Assembly: GCA_023264735.1 (NCBI GenBank)
Contig: JAHFVD010000026.1
Coordinates: 28,033-92,032 of the forward strand
Source: Mycobacterium sp.
Lineage (GTDB): Bacteria; Actinomycetota; Actinomycetes; Mycobacteriales; Mycobacteriaceae
DNA length: 64,000 bases
Direction: 5' to 3'
The notes beneath the pieces were generated by a model. The model had not been told where the DNA came from, searched no databases, and was given only the letters and a program-made list of their open reading frames with translations. This document shows, piece by piece, positions 39,600-48,685 of this stretch (positions are counted from its first letter, which is position 1; each line of letters begins with the position of its first letter). Both the position numbers and the translations under genes were made by a program.

Positions 39600-39667
39600 G
39601 GAGCCAATTCTGCCCTCCCAGGGGCGATACTTGCTCGCGGATTCATCCACGGTTAAGGGGGTTGCCC

Positions 39668-40066
39668 ATGTTCGGCCATGACAACCGGGAATTGGCGGCC
39701 GTGTTCGTCGGCGGTGCGGTGGGGACCCTCGCGCGCGCGGTGCTGGCGACGGTGTTCGTCGATGACCCGGCGCGCTGGCCGTGGGCGACGTTCGGCGTCA
39801 ACATCGTGGGCGCGTTCCTGCTGGGTTACTTCACCACCCGCTTGCTCGAACGGCTGCCGCTGTCGAGCTACCGCCGCCCCCTGCTGGGAACCGGGCTGTG
39901 CGGCGGGCTCACCACGTTCTCCACCATGCAGGTCGAGACGTTGAAGATGATCGAGCATCACCACTACGCACTGGCGGCCGGCTACACCGTGGCCAGCATC
40001 GCCGCCGGTCTGCTGGCGGTGTACGTGGCGACGGCGCTGGTGCGCCGGGTCAGGATCCGGGCGTGA
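39668..40066 (+). CDS. crcB: Fluoride exporter CrcB/Fluc
   Basis: [38 protein letters not shown]. Confidence 0.92.
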   Translation: MFGHDNRELAAVFVGGAVGTLARAVLATVFVDDPARWPWATFGVNIVGAFLLGYFTTRLLERLPLSSYRRPLLGTGLCGGLTTFSTMQVETLKMIEHHHYALAAGYTVASIAAGLLAVYVATALVRRVRIRA

Positions 40067-40428
40067 ACATCGCAGTATGGGCCGGGGTGATGGCCATCGG
40101 CGGGCTGGGGTCGGTGGCCCGGCTCATGGTCGACCGGGCGGTGGCCCGCCGGGCGGCACGGTCGTTCCCATTCGGCACCCTGGCCGTCAACATCAGTGGC
40201 GCGGTACTGCTCGGCTTCGTCAGCGGGCTGACGTTGAGCCACCATGCCGCGCTGCTGGCGGGCACCGCGTTCGTCGGCGCCTACACCACGTTCTCGACCT
40301 GGATGCTGGAAACGCAGCGGCTGACCGAGGAGCGCCAGATCTGGCCCGCGGTGGCCAATCTCGTCGTCAGCGTCGTCCTGGGCGTCGCCGCGGCGATGCT
40401 CGGCCAGTGGATTGCGAGCCTGCCGTGA
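40063..40428 (+). CDS. crcB: Fluoride exporter CrcB/Fluc, second subunit
   Basis: [42 protein letters not shown] overlap with upstream copy. Confidence 0.92.
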   Translation: MNIAVWAGVMAIGGLGSVARLMVDRAVARRAARSFPFGTLAVNISGAVLLGFVSGLTLSHHAALLAGTAFVGAYTTFSTWMLETQRLTEERQIWPAVANLVVSVVLGVAAAMLGQWIASLP

Positions 40429-41486
40429 GCGAGCCCTACCTGAAGCTGACCGCGTTCTTCGGCGAGCGCCAGCGCGCCGGTTCCCGATTCCTCGCCGAGG
40501 CGATGCTCGACCTCTACGCCCACCGCGAGGTGTCCAACAGCGTGATGCTCCGCGGCATCGCCAGCTTCGGCCCTCGGCACGTCATCCGCAGCGACGAGTC
40601 GCTCACGTTGTCCGAGGATCCGCCGATCGCGATCGCCGCCGTCGACACCGCGGCGACGATCGGCGGCCTGATCGATGACGTGGTCGGCATCACGACCCGC
40701 GGCCTGATCACCCTGGAACGGGCCCAGCTGTACAACGGTGAGCTGCCCGGTGGCGATGACGCCGTCAAACTCACCGTCTACGTCGGTCGCCGACGCAAGA
40801 TCAACGGCGCAGCCGCCTTCTACGCGGTGTGCGACCTCTTGCACAGCCACCACTTCGCTGGAGCGACGGTGTACCTCGGTGTGGACGGCACCGCGCACGG
40901 TCGACGACGCCGTGCCCGCTTCTTCAGCGGCAATACCGACGTGCCGATCATGATCGTCGCCACCGGCACCGCCGAGCAGGCCCAGCGCGCGGTGCCCGAA
41001 CTCGAAGCGATGATGAACCAACCGCTGGTGACGGTGGAGCGTGTTCAGGTCTGCAAGCGCGACGGCCAGCTGTTGGCTCGCCCGCCCGCAATACCTGCCC
41101 TTGATTCACACGGCCGCGAACTGCGCCAGAAGCTGACGATCCACACCGACGAGTCGACGCACCACGACGGGGCTCCCATCCACCGCGCACTGGTGCGGCG
41201 GTTGTGGGAGTCGGAGATCGTCAGCGGCGCCACCGTGCTGCGTGGCATCTGGGGCTTCCACGGCGACCATAAACCCCACGGCGACAAGCTGATTCAATAC
41301 GGCCGTCAGGTGCCGGTGACCACCATCGTCGTCGACACCCCCGACGTCATCGCGCGGTCCTTCGACATCATCGACGAGGTGACCGGCCGCCACGGCCTGG
41401 TCACCTCCGAGATGGTGCCTGCGCAGCTGATGCTCGACGGCGACGTACGCCAGGGCGCAACCGATCTCGCCGACTACCGGTATTAG
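40425..41486 (+). CDS. DUF190-family protein (two tandem repeats)
   Basis: LKLTAFFGERQRAGSRFLAEAML...GIASFG and LTIHTDESTHHDGAPIHRALVRRL...GIWGFHG. Confidence 0.85.
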   Translation: MSEPYLKLTAFFGERQRAGSRFLAEAMLDLYAHREVSNSVMLRGIASFGPRHVIRSDESLTLSEDPPIAIAAVDTAATIGGLIDDVVGITTRGLITLERAQLYNGELPGGDDAVKLTVYVGRRRKINGAAAFYAVCDLLHSHHFAGATVYLGVDGTAHGRRRRARFFSGNTDVPIMIVATGTAEQAQRAVPELEAMMNQPLVTVERVQVCKRDGQLLARPPAIPALDSHGRELRQKLTIHTDESTHHDGAPIHRALVRRLWESEIVSGATVLRGIWGFHGDHKPHGDKLIQYGRQVPVTTIVVDTPDVIARSFDIIDEVTGRHGLVTSEMVPAQLMLDGDVRQGATDLADYRY

Positions 41487-41490
41487 GTGA

Positions 41491-41823
41491 TCAGCTGTCC
41501 GCGAGGACGGTCAGCAGGATCACCGAGTCGTCGACCGCGTGCAGGCCGTGCCGCTCCCGTGGAACCACCAGCAGATCGCCTTCCCGACCCTCCCAGGCGT
41601 CGTCGGCGGTCGTCAGCCGGACGTTGCCACGCAGCACCTGCAGCGTGGTCTCCCCCGGGCTGTGGTGGTCGCTGAGATCCCGACCGCCCGCCAAGGCGAT
41701 CAGCGTCTGGCGCAGCTGATGATCGTGGCCGCCGTGCACGGTATGCGCGGCACGTCCACTGTTCGACGAGCGGGCCGTGGCCAGCTGTTCGTCTGCGAGC
41801 GCAGACAGCGAAACCGAATCCAT
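41491..41823 (-). CDS. Cupin-domain protein
   Basis: SDHHSPGETTLQVLRGNVRLTTADDAWEGREGDLLVVPRERHGLHAVDDSVILLTV. Confidence 0.85.
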   Translation of the reverse strand: MDSVSLSALADEQLATARSSNSGRAAHTVHGGHDHQLRQTLIALAGGRDLSDHHSPGETTLQVLRGNVRLTTADDAWEGREGDLLVVPRERHGLHAVDDSVILLTVLADS

Positions 41824-41838
41824 AACATCCTCCAATTC

Positions 41839-42276
41839 TCAAGAGTTAAGCAGCAGAACGCCGCTCACGAGCAGCGCCACCACCTTGACAACTTCGACTA
41901 CGACGTAGACGTGGTGCGCGCGTGATCGCCCCGACTCCGCCTGGCGCGCGTCGGCAAGTACCGCATCGGAGCGCCGCGTCAGAGCTGGGCGCACAGCGAT
42001 CACCTGGATCAGCAGTGCAGCGACGGCCACCAGGACCGCCGCGATGATTCCCGCGGTGGGCGTGCCGATCACCAAGGCGATGACGATGACCGCCGCCAGC
42101 ACGGCTTCACAGGTGTTCAGCGCACGGAAGACGAGCCGGCCGATTCCCAACCCGAGCGGGATGGTGACACCGGGAGCACGGAACTTCAGTGGCGCCTCGA
42201 GGAAGGAGATGGCAAGGACCATTCCCAACCAGACGAACAACGCCGCCACCGCGACCGCGGTCCAGTGCTCCACCAC
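41839..42276 (-). CDS. Membrane protein, four TM segments
   Basis: 145 aa, repeated hydrophobic segments. Confidence 0.65.
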   Translation of the reverse strand: MVEHWTAVAVAALFVWLGMVLAISFLEAPLKFRAPGVTIPLGLGIGRLVFRALNTCEAVLAAVIVIALVIGTPTAGIIAAVLVAVAALLIQVIAVRPALTRRSDAVLADARQAESGRSRAHHVYVVVEVVKVVALLVSGVLLLNS

Positions 42277-42282
42277 GTCTCC

Positions 42283-43140
42283 TCACTGCCAATCCGTGGC
42301 GAGTTCGGCCACCCAGTCGCCGGCCTGCGCCGGGTCGTCCGGCGGCGACGCGACCAGAACCAGTTCGCCGACACCCAACTCTGCCAGACGCTCCTTGTCC
42401 GCCGGGTCCGGTTGGCGCAGCGCGACCGCCACCCGCACGTCGGCCGGATCACGTCCGGCTTCCTGACACAGCCGGTGCAATGTCGCCACCTTGGCGGCGA
42501 CGTCATCGACGTCACGAAGATTGAAGCCGTACCAGCCATCACCCCACTGCGCGACACGGCGCAGAGCGGCATCGGTGTTACCGCCGCACAGGATCGGGAT
42601 CGCGCGCTCCCGGGGTTTGGGATTGACCCGGATGTTTGCGAAGTTGGCGAATTCTCCTGTGTACGAGGCGATATCGTCACACCAGATGGCACGCATCGCA
42701 GCGACATAGTCGGCGGTGCGGGCAGCTCGCCGCTCGAACGGAACCCCGATCGCGTCAAATTCTTCACGCGACCAACCGATTCCGATGCCAAGCGAGAACC
42801 GGCCGCCGCTGAGCTTGTCCAGGCTGGCGGCCTGCTTGGCCACGATCACCGGGTTGTGCTCAGGCAGTAGCAGGACGCCGGTGGCGATGCCGATCGTCGT
42901 CGTGGCGGCCGCGGCGAACGATAAGCCGATCATCGGGTCGATCCAGTCGGCGTCGGCAGGCACCGCGATCTTGCCGTCGTCGGCGTACGGATAGCGGGAG
43001 GCGCCATCGTCGACCATCACGACGTGCTCCCCCGCCCACAAAGTGGCGAAGCCGTTCTGTTCGGCGGCGAGAGCCACCGCCTGGATCACCGCGGACTCAG
43101 CGCCCGCGCCGATACCCAAAGCGTGCAACCCGAGTCGCAT
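42283..43140 (-). CDS. LLM-class F420-dependent oxidoreductase
   Basis: LSGGRFSLGIGIGWSREEFDAIG, RAIPILCGGNTDAALRRVAQWGDGWY. Confidence 0.88.
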   Translation of the reverse strand: MRLGLHALGIGAGAESAVIQAVALAAEQNGFATLWAGEHVVMVDDGASRYPYADDGKIAVPADADWIDPMIGLSFAAAATTTIGIATGVLLLPEHNPVIVAKQAASLDKLSGGRFSLGIGIGWSREEFDAIGVPFERRAARTADYVAAMRAIWCDDIASYTGEFANFANIRVNPKPRERAIPILCGGNTDAALRRVAQWGDGWYGFNLRDVDDVAAKVATLHRLCQEAGRDPADVRVAVALRQPDPADKERLAELGVGELVLVASPPDDPAQAGDWVAELATDWQ

Positions 43141-43205
43141 CTGCGCATCATCGCACGCGTCATGGTGCGAAGTTCTGCACCCGGCCACTGCTGTCCGGTA
43201 AACAC

Positions 43206-43724
43206 ATGAAGATGCGCTGCACGGGGTGGGCCGCGGTGGTCGGGCTTGCCGTCGCCACGTTGACGGGCTGCGGCGGGAGCAGCGACACCACACCCACGCT
43301 GACCACCACGAACACGTCCACCGCGGCGACGCCAACCAGCGCGGTGGCCGCCACGCCGGCCCCGCGGCCCCGGACGGTGAAGTGGGTGGACTTGAAAGCC
43401 GGTGACTGTCTGGTCGACCCACCACCGACGGATCCGGCAGTGGTGATGGTCAGTGTCGTCGACTGTGGCCAGCCACACTCGGCCGAGGCATATCTGCGCA
43501 CGCCGATCCCGGTGAACGCGGCCTTGGCCGATGTCGTGACCAGTGAATGCACCACCGGTTTCCAGCAGTACACCGGGGCCACTCCCGGGGTGGGCAGGTA
43601 CTCCAGCACCTACCTCATCGACTCCGACCAGGACCGCACATCCGACAACCCCTACCCGAGCACGGTGATCTGCCTGCTGCAGGGCGCCGACGGGAAACCC
43701 CTCACCGGCTCGGCGCGCCGGTGA
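43206..43724 (+). CDS. Lipoprotein with septum-formation-like domain
   Basis: Lipobox LTGC; VKAGDCL and VDCGQPHSAE motifs. Confidence 0.75.
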   Translation: MKMRCTGWAAVVGLAVATLTGCGGSSDTTPTLTTTNTSTAATPTSAVAATPAPRPRTVKWVDLKAGDCLVDPPPTDPAVVMVSVVDCGQPHSAEAYLRTPIPVNAALADVVTSECTTGFQQYTGATPGVGRYSSTYLIDSDQDRTSDNPYPSTVICLLQGADGKPLTGSARR

Positions 43725-43843
43725 TGGCGCGCCGGTACCCACTCAGGTTGGGCGTCCTAGGTCGAGCCGGTAGGGTTTATATGTTGTCTAACGAATTCCC
43801 TGGTCAAAGCGCGGCCGATCTGAACAAAAGGATCTGATGGCCC

Positions 43844-45052
43844 ATGCGCGCACCCTATGACCCACAGGAACTGAACCCTGTCGGCTTTGCCGGCGCCAGC
43901 AACCGACCGATTTCGCTGCTGCTGATCGAGGACGACCGGGGCGACGCGATTCTGGTCGAGGAGCTGATCGACGAGGCCGGCGCCGAGATCACGGTGGAGT
44001 GGGCGTCGTCGATCGCCATTGCGGCAGAACAGCTGTCGGTTCACCGACCCGATTGTGTCCTGCTGGATCTCAATCTGCCGGACGCGAACGGCATCTCGGC
44101 CGTCGACCGCGTCACGAAGCTCGACTCCACGCTGCCGATCGTCGTGCTCACCGGCCTCAACGACGAGCACTACGGCATCTCGGCGATGGCCTCCGGCGCC
44201 CAGGACTACCTCGTCAAGGGACACGTCGGACCCGAGACATTGCACCGCTCACTGTTGTACGCCATCGAACGCAAGCGGGCCGAGCTGACCGCTGTCGACC
44301 TGCACACCAGCCAGGCACGAGCCCAGGAGAACGCCCGGCTGGAACGGGCACTTCTACCGCTGCCGCTGCTCAACGAGAACCCCGGCGTCGAGATCGTCAC
44401 CCAATATCGGCCCAGTCGGGAGAACGCGCTGCTCGGCGGTGACTTCTACGACATGGTCCAGACGCCGGACGGCACCGTCCACGTCATGGTCGGCGACGTG
44501 GCCGGGCATGGTCCCGACGAGGCGGCGCTAGGCGCTGCGTTGCGAATTGCGTGGCGCGCCTTCACCTTCGCTGGGCTTCGCGGCAATGAGCGGATGCGGC
44601 GCCTCGAGCAGATCCTGCGGGCCGAGCGGGCCGGCTCGGGAATCTTCGCGACGGTGCTCAGCGTGGCGCTGTGGCCCGACGGGCGAGGCTTCACCGCAGT
44701 ACGCGCCGGCCACCCGGGCATGCTGCTGCACGGACCGGGCACCGTCGAATGGCTCGAACCGCCCGCCGGGCCGGCACTGGGCCTGGGCGCACAGCAGTGG
44801 CCGCAGAACGAGTTGGAGTTGCCCGACGGCCACGGGCTGGTGCTGCTCACCGATGGCCTCTTCGAGGGATATTCCGGTGTCGGCAACCAGCGTCTTGGCG
44901 AGGACGGCCTGCTGGAGCTGGCTCGTTCCATCGCGCCGCTGCCGGGTCCCGAGTTCGTCAAGTCCCTCATCGAAGGGGCCGAAGCCTGTGCCCAGTCACA
45001 CGGCGGGATCACCGACGACATCGCGGTGCTGCGCGTACAGCGGACGCGCTGA
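43844..45052 (+). CDS. Response regulator fused to PP2C/SpoIIE phosphatase (RsbU-like)
   Basis: REC LLLIEDDRGDAILVEELI...DCVLLDLNLPD; PP2C GGDFYDMV...VGDVAGHGPDEA. Confidence 0.9.
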   Translation: MRAPYDPQELNPVGFAGASNRPISLLLIEDDRGDAILVEELIDEAGAEITVEWASSIAIAAEQLSVHRPDCVLLDLNLPDANGISAVDRVTKLDSTLPIVVLTGLNDEHYGISAMASGAQDYLVKGHVGPETLHRSLLYAIERKRAELTAVDLHTSQARAQENARLERALLPLPLLNENPGVEIVTQYRPSRENALLGGDFYDMVQTPDGTVHVMVGDVAGHGPDEAALGAALRIAWRAFTFAGLRGNERMRRLEQILRAERAGSGIFATVLSVALWPDGRGFTAVRAGHPGMLLHGPGTVEWLEPPAGPALGLGAQQWPQNELELPDGHGLVLLTDGLFEGYSGVGNQRLGEDGLLELARSIAPLPGPEFVKSLIEGAEACAQSHGGITDDIAVLRVQRTR

Positions 45053-46641
45053 TGAAGGAGGTGGCGGGCACCCGGCTGTCCCGTCTGACGGTGCGGAGCT
45101 GGCTCAACCTCGTGCTGTTGGCGGTCGGCGTCGTGGTGCTCGGCGGCGCGTTGGCCGCGGCGGTGCTGCTCAACCGCACCGACGAGACAAGTCAGCAACT
45201 CATCAACAACATCCAGCCCGCTCGAGTGGGCGCCTACCGGCTGCAGGCCGCACTGATCGACCAGGAGACAGCCGTACGCGGCTATGCCATCGCCGCCGAC
45301 AAGCAATTCCTGGCACCGTATTACGACGGACAACGCACCGAACAGGGTGCGGCAGAGGCGATTCGGAAGCTTCTAGCTAGTCGGCCTGAGCTGACCGCCG
45401 ATTTGGACGCCATAGAAAAGGCCGCCGGCACGTGGCGCAGTCAGTATGCCGAGCCGCTGATCGCCACCGTGACGCCAGGGGTGCCCAGCGTGGCGACGAA
45501 GGCGAACGTCGTGGCCGGAAAGCCGCAATTCGATTCCCTGAGAGCGCTTTTCGACACACAGAATCAACATCTGGCTACCGCGCGCACCGATGCCATCGCT
45601 CAACTCGACACCGCCCGCGCCTGGCGCGACCGCGTTCTGGCCGGCATCGTCGCAGCCTTCATCATCACCGGGCTGGTGATCGCGGTCCTGTTTCGCAATG
45701 CGGTCACCCGACCACTGGAGGCGCTGGCAGCCGCCTGCCGTCGGATCACCGAAGGCAACTTCGGCGATCACATCGTCCCCCAGGGCCCCAAGGATATTCG
45801 CTCCATCGCCGCTGACGTCGAGGACATGCGTGGCCGCATCGTCGATGAGCTCGAAGCCTCCAGGTCGGCTCGCGAATTGCTAAACGAGCAGGCCGGCGAG
45901 CTGCGCCGGTCCAACGCCGAGCTGGAGCAATTCGCCTACGTCGCCTCCCATGACCTGCAGGAGCCGCTTCGCAAGGTGGCGGCGTTCTGCCAGCTGCTCG
46001 AGAAGCGCTACGGCGATCAGCTCGACGAACGCGGGATCCAGTACATCGATTTCGCCGTCGACGGCGCCAAGCGCATGCAGATCCTGATCAACGATCTGTT
46101 GACATTCTCCCGAGTCGGCCGACTCAACTCCACCCAGGTCAAAGTGAACCTCGACGCCGTGTTGGATGAGGCTATTGCCAACGTGTCCACGGCGATCGAG
46201 GAGACCGGCGCCGAGATCACCCGTCCGGAATCGTTGCCGCGGGTGCTGGGTGATCCGACGCTGCTGATCATGCTGTGGCAGAACCTGGTCAGCAACGCCG
46301 TCAAGTTCCGGCGCGACGACCAGGCCCCGCGCATTGCGATCACCTGCGAGCCCGGCTCGGGCGAGCAGGAGGGACAGTGGATGTTCACCTTCTCCGACAA
46401 CGGAATCGGCATCGCCGACGATTTCGTCGACAAGGTGTTCGTGATCTTCCAGCGGCTGCATGGCCGGGATGCCTACACGGGCACCGGAATCGGCCTGGCA
46501 CTGGTCAAGAAAATCGTCGAACATCACGGCGGCATCATCTGGATCGACACGTCCTATCACGGCGGCACCCGCTTTCGGTTCACCCTGCCCGTCATGACCG
46601 CAACCACGCACGAGCCGCTATTGGAAGGAACCGCTTCATGA
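45052..46641 (+). CDS. Sensor histidine kinase (CHASE3-like, HAMP, HisKA, HATPase)
   Basis: ASHDLQEPLRKVAAFCQLLEKRYG H-box, HAMP, WMFTFSDNGIGIADDF, GTGIGLALVKKIVEHHGG. Confidence 0.92.
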   Translation: MKEVAGTRLSRLTVRSWLNLVLLAVGVVVLGGALAAAVLLNRTDETSQQLINNIQPARVGAYRLQAALIDQETAVRGYAIAADKQFLAPYYDGQRTEQGAAEAIRKLLASRPELTADLDAIEKAAGTWRSQYAEPLIATVTPGVPSVATKANVVAGKPQFDSLRALFDTQNQHLATARTDAIAQLDTARAWRDRVLAGIVAAFIITGLVIAVLFRNAVTRPLEALAAACRRITEGNFGDHIVPQGPKDIRSIAADVEDMRGRIVDELEASRSARELLNEQAGELRRSNAELEQFAYVASHDLQEPLRKVAAFCQLLEKRYGDQLDERGIQYIDFAVDGAKRMQILINDLLTFSRVGRLNSTQVKVNLDAVLDEAIANVSTAIEETGAEITRPESLPRVLGDPTLLIMLWQNLVSNAVKFRRDDQAPRIAITCEPGSGEQEGQWMFTFSDNGIGIADDFVDKVFVIFQRLHGRDAYTGTGIGLALVKKIVEHHGGIIWIDTSYHGGTRFRFTLPVMTATTHEPLLEGTAS

Positions 46642-47090
46642 CCGATAACGGTCGCGCGATCGATGTCCTGCTCATCGAGGACGATCCGGGTGACGAATTG
46701 ATCACCCGGGAGGCGTTCGAGCACAACAAGCTCAAAAACACCCTGCACGTCGTGCACGACGGCGAAGAGGGCCTGGATTACCTCTATCGACGCGGCCGGT
46801 TCGGGGACGCGCCACGGCCCGATCTCATCCTGCTCGATTTGAACCTGCCCAAATATGACGGACGCCAGCTCCTCGAGATGATCAAGTCCGATGACGACCT
46901 GTGCCATATTCCGGTGGTGGTGCTCACCACCTCGTCGGCGGAAGAGGACATTCTGCGCAGCTACAAGCTGCACGCGAACGCCTACGTGACCAAGCCGGTC
47001 GACCTCGATCAGTTCATGGCAGCTGTCCGCCAGATCGACGAGTTCTTCGTCCAGGTGGTCCGGCTGCCGAACGGCGGGCAGCCGCGGTAG
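46638..47090 (+). CDS. Single-domain response regulator (Rcp1-like)
   Basis: DVLLIEDDPGDELITREAF, DLILLDLNLPKYDGRQLLEMIK, VVVLTTSSAEEDI, YVTKPVDLDQF. Confidence 0.92.
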   Translation: MTDNGRAIDVLLIEDDPGDELITREAFEHNKLKNTLHVVHDGEEGLDYLYRRGRFGDAPRPDLILLDLNLPKYDGRQLLEMIKSDDDLCHIPVVVLTTSSAEEDILRSYKLHANAYVTKPVDLDQFMAAVRQIDEFFVQVVRLPNGGQPR

Positions 47091-47107
47091 TCGCGGTGGG
47101 TTGCTGT

Positions 47108-47125
47108 CTATCCCTTCGGGGATAG
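47108..47125. terminator. Short hairpin with C(TTCG)G tetraloop
   Basis: CTATCCC-TTCG-GGGATAG downstream of the response regulator. Confidence 0.4.
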
Positions 47126-47172
47126 CGATACACCCCGGCGGGGTCTGATCGAATCGGCTCCACGGTGCTTGC

Positions 47173-47616
47173 ATGGTGGTGGATCTCACCATCAAGCCAG
47201 GAGCACCGATCGCCATGGGGTTTTTCAAGGACGCCAACGAACTCGACGAGTACATCGGCGGGGTGTTCCGCGAAGCGGGTGAACATCCCGAATCGGGGCC
47301 GAAACTCAAAGCAGCCAACATCGTCATGCGGGTCATCTACACCGATCCCGACTTCGAGATGACGATGGTTTTTCACGATGACTACCAAGTCATTTCCGGC
47401 CCCAATGACACCAAGCCCGACATCACGCTGTTGATGCGCGGGGATACCGCAGACCAATTCTGGCGCGGCGATTACAACCTCGCCGTCGGCTTGGCGAAGG
47501 GCCAGGTGAAGGCCAAGGGTCCGGTCAACAAGATCCTCAAGCTTGTGCCCCTCACCAAACCGTTGTTTCCGATGTACCGCGAGAAGATCGCCAAGAAGGA
47601 CGACGCGAGTGCCTGA
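47173..47616 (+). CDS. SCP2 sterol-binding domain protein
   Basis: PDITLLMRGDTADQFWRGDYNLAVGLAKGQVKAKGPVNKILKLVPLTKP. Confidence 0.75.
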   Translation: MVVDLTIKPGAPIAMGFFKDANELDEYIGGVFREAGEHPESGPKLKAANIVMRVIYTDPDFEMTMVFHDDYQVISGPNDTKPDITLLMRGDTADQFWRGDYNLAVGLAKGQVKAKGPVNKILKLVPLTKPLFPMYREKIAKKDDASA

Positions 47617-48664
47617 GACCATGCGGGCCGCCGTCCTGCGCGCGCCCCGCTGCGTCGAGGTCTTGGAGATCCCGAAACCGGTGATGTCCAACCCGACCGA
47701 CATTCTCGTACGGGTCGAGCTAACCGCGATTTGTGGCACCGACCTGCACCCCTACGAAGGCCGTCTCGAAGTCGAGCCGGACATCATCCTGGGCCACGAG
47801 TTTCTGGGCACTGTCGAAGCCGTCGGCAACGCGGTGACGCAGGTGAACGTCGGTGATCGCGTAGTCAGTTCGTGTGTCATCAGTTGCGGCAGCTGCTATC
47901 AGTGCCGGCGCCATCAGCCTGGAAACTGTGCTGGATCACGGATTTTCGGTCTCGGTCTCGCATTGGGCGACCTTGATGGTGGTCAAGCCGAATACGTCGT
48001 CGTCCCGAACGCCGACCTCAGTGCTCGCATAATCCCCGATAGTGGCGCGAGCGACGAGGACATCCTGTTCGCGGGAGACATCATGACAACCGGCTACGAG
48101 GCAGTCGCGCGGGCGATGCGTCCCGGTGACGTCGTCGCAGTCGTCGGCGCCGGGCCGGTAGGACTGTGCGCCACGATGGCGGCAACCGTTCCCGGAGCAG
48201 CGCAGGTGATCGTCGTCGACAAGGTCGACACGCGGCTCAAGGAAGCCGAGAGCATCGGCGCAGTGGCGGTCAACGCTTTGGACATCGATCCGGCCGACGC
48301 CGTGCTCGACCTGACCAGCTGGCGCGGAGCGGACGTGGTCATCGACGCCGTCGGCCACGAATCGGCGCTGGGGTGCGCGATCTCGCTGGTCCGCGCCGGC
48401 GGGGTGCTGTCCATCCCCGGCGTCTATACCGAGGATTCGGTGTCGATTCCGTTCGGGGAGCTATACCTCAAAGGCGTGACGCTGCACATGGGCGTCGCGC
48501 ACATCACCGAGTACATCGACGAGGTACTGGCACTGTCGGCTGCGGGGAAGCTGAATCCGGGCACGATCGTCTCGCACCGAATGGCCCTGTCGGAGGCCGC
48601 CGACGCCTATCACCTCTTCGAAGCCCGCGAAGCCACCAAAATCGTGCTCGACCCATGGGTCTGA
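47609..48664 (+). CDS. Zinc-dependent medium-chain alcohol dehydrogenase
   Basis: CGTDLHPYEG, LGHEFLGTVEAVG, CGSCYQCRRHQPGNC, VVGAGPVGLCA. Confidence 0.92.
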   Translation: MPETMRAAVLRAPRCVEVLEIPKPVMSNPTDILVRVELTAICGTDLHPYEGRLEVEPDIILGHEFLGTVEAVGNAVTQVNVGDRVVSSCVISCGSCYQCRRHQPGNCAGSRIFGLGLALGDLDGGQAEYVVVPNADLSARIIPDSGASDEDILFAGDIMTTGYEAVARAMRPGDVVAVVGAGPVGLCATMAATVPGAAQVIVVDKVDTRLKEAESIGAVAVNALDIDPADAVLDLTSWRGADVVIDAVGHESALGCAISLVRAGGVLSIPGVYTEDSVSIPFGELYLKGVTLHMGVAHITEYIDEVLALSAAGKLNPGTIVSHRMALSEAADAYHLFEAREATKIVLDPWV

Positions 48665-48685
48665 GCTAGCCCAGAGAGGATCACC

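Noticed and set aside
39600-39667. Fluoride riboswitch upstream of crcB
   Set aside because: Looked for the conserved GGxGAUGG/pseudoknot pattern in the 70-bp intergenic region and could not recognise it; a covariance-model search would be needed.
40077-40424. N-terminal extension of the DUF190 ORF
   Set aside because: Overlaps crcB in another frame; GTG 40425 starts precisely at the conserved DUF190 N-terminus.
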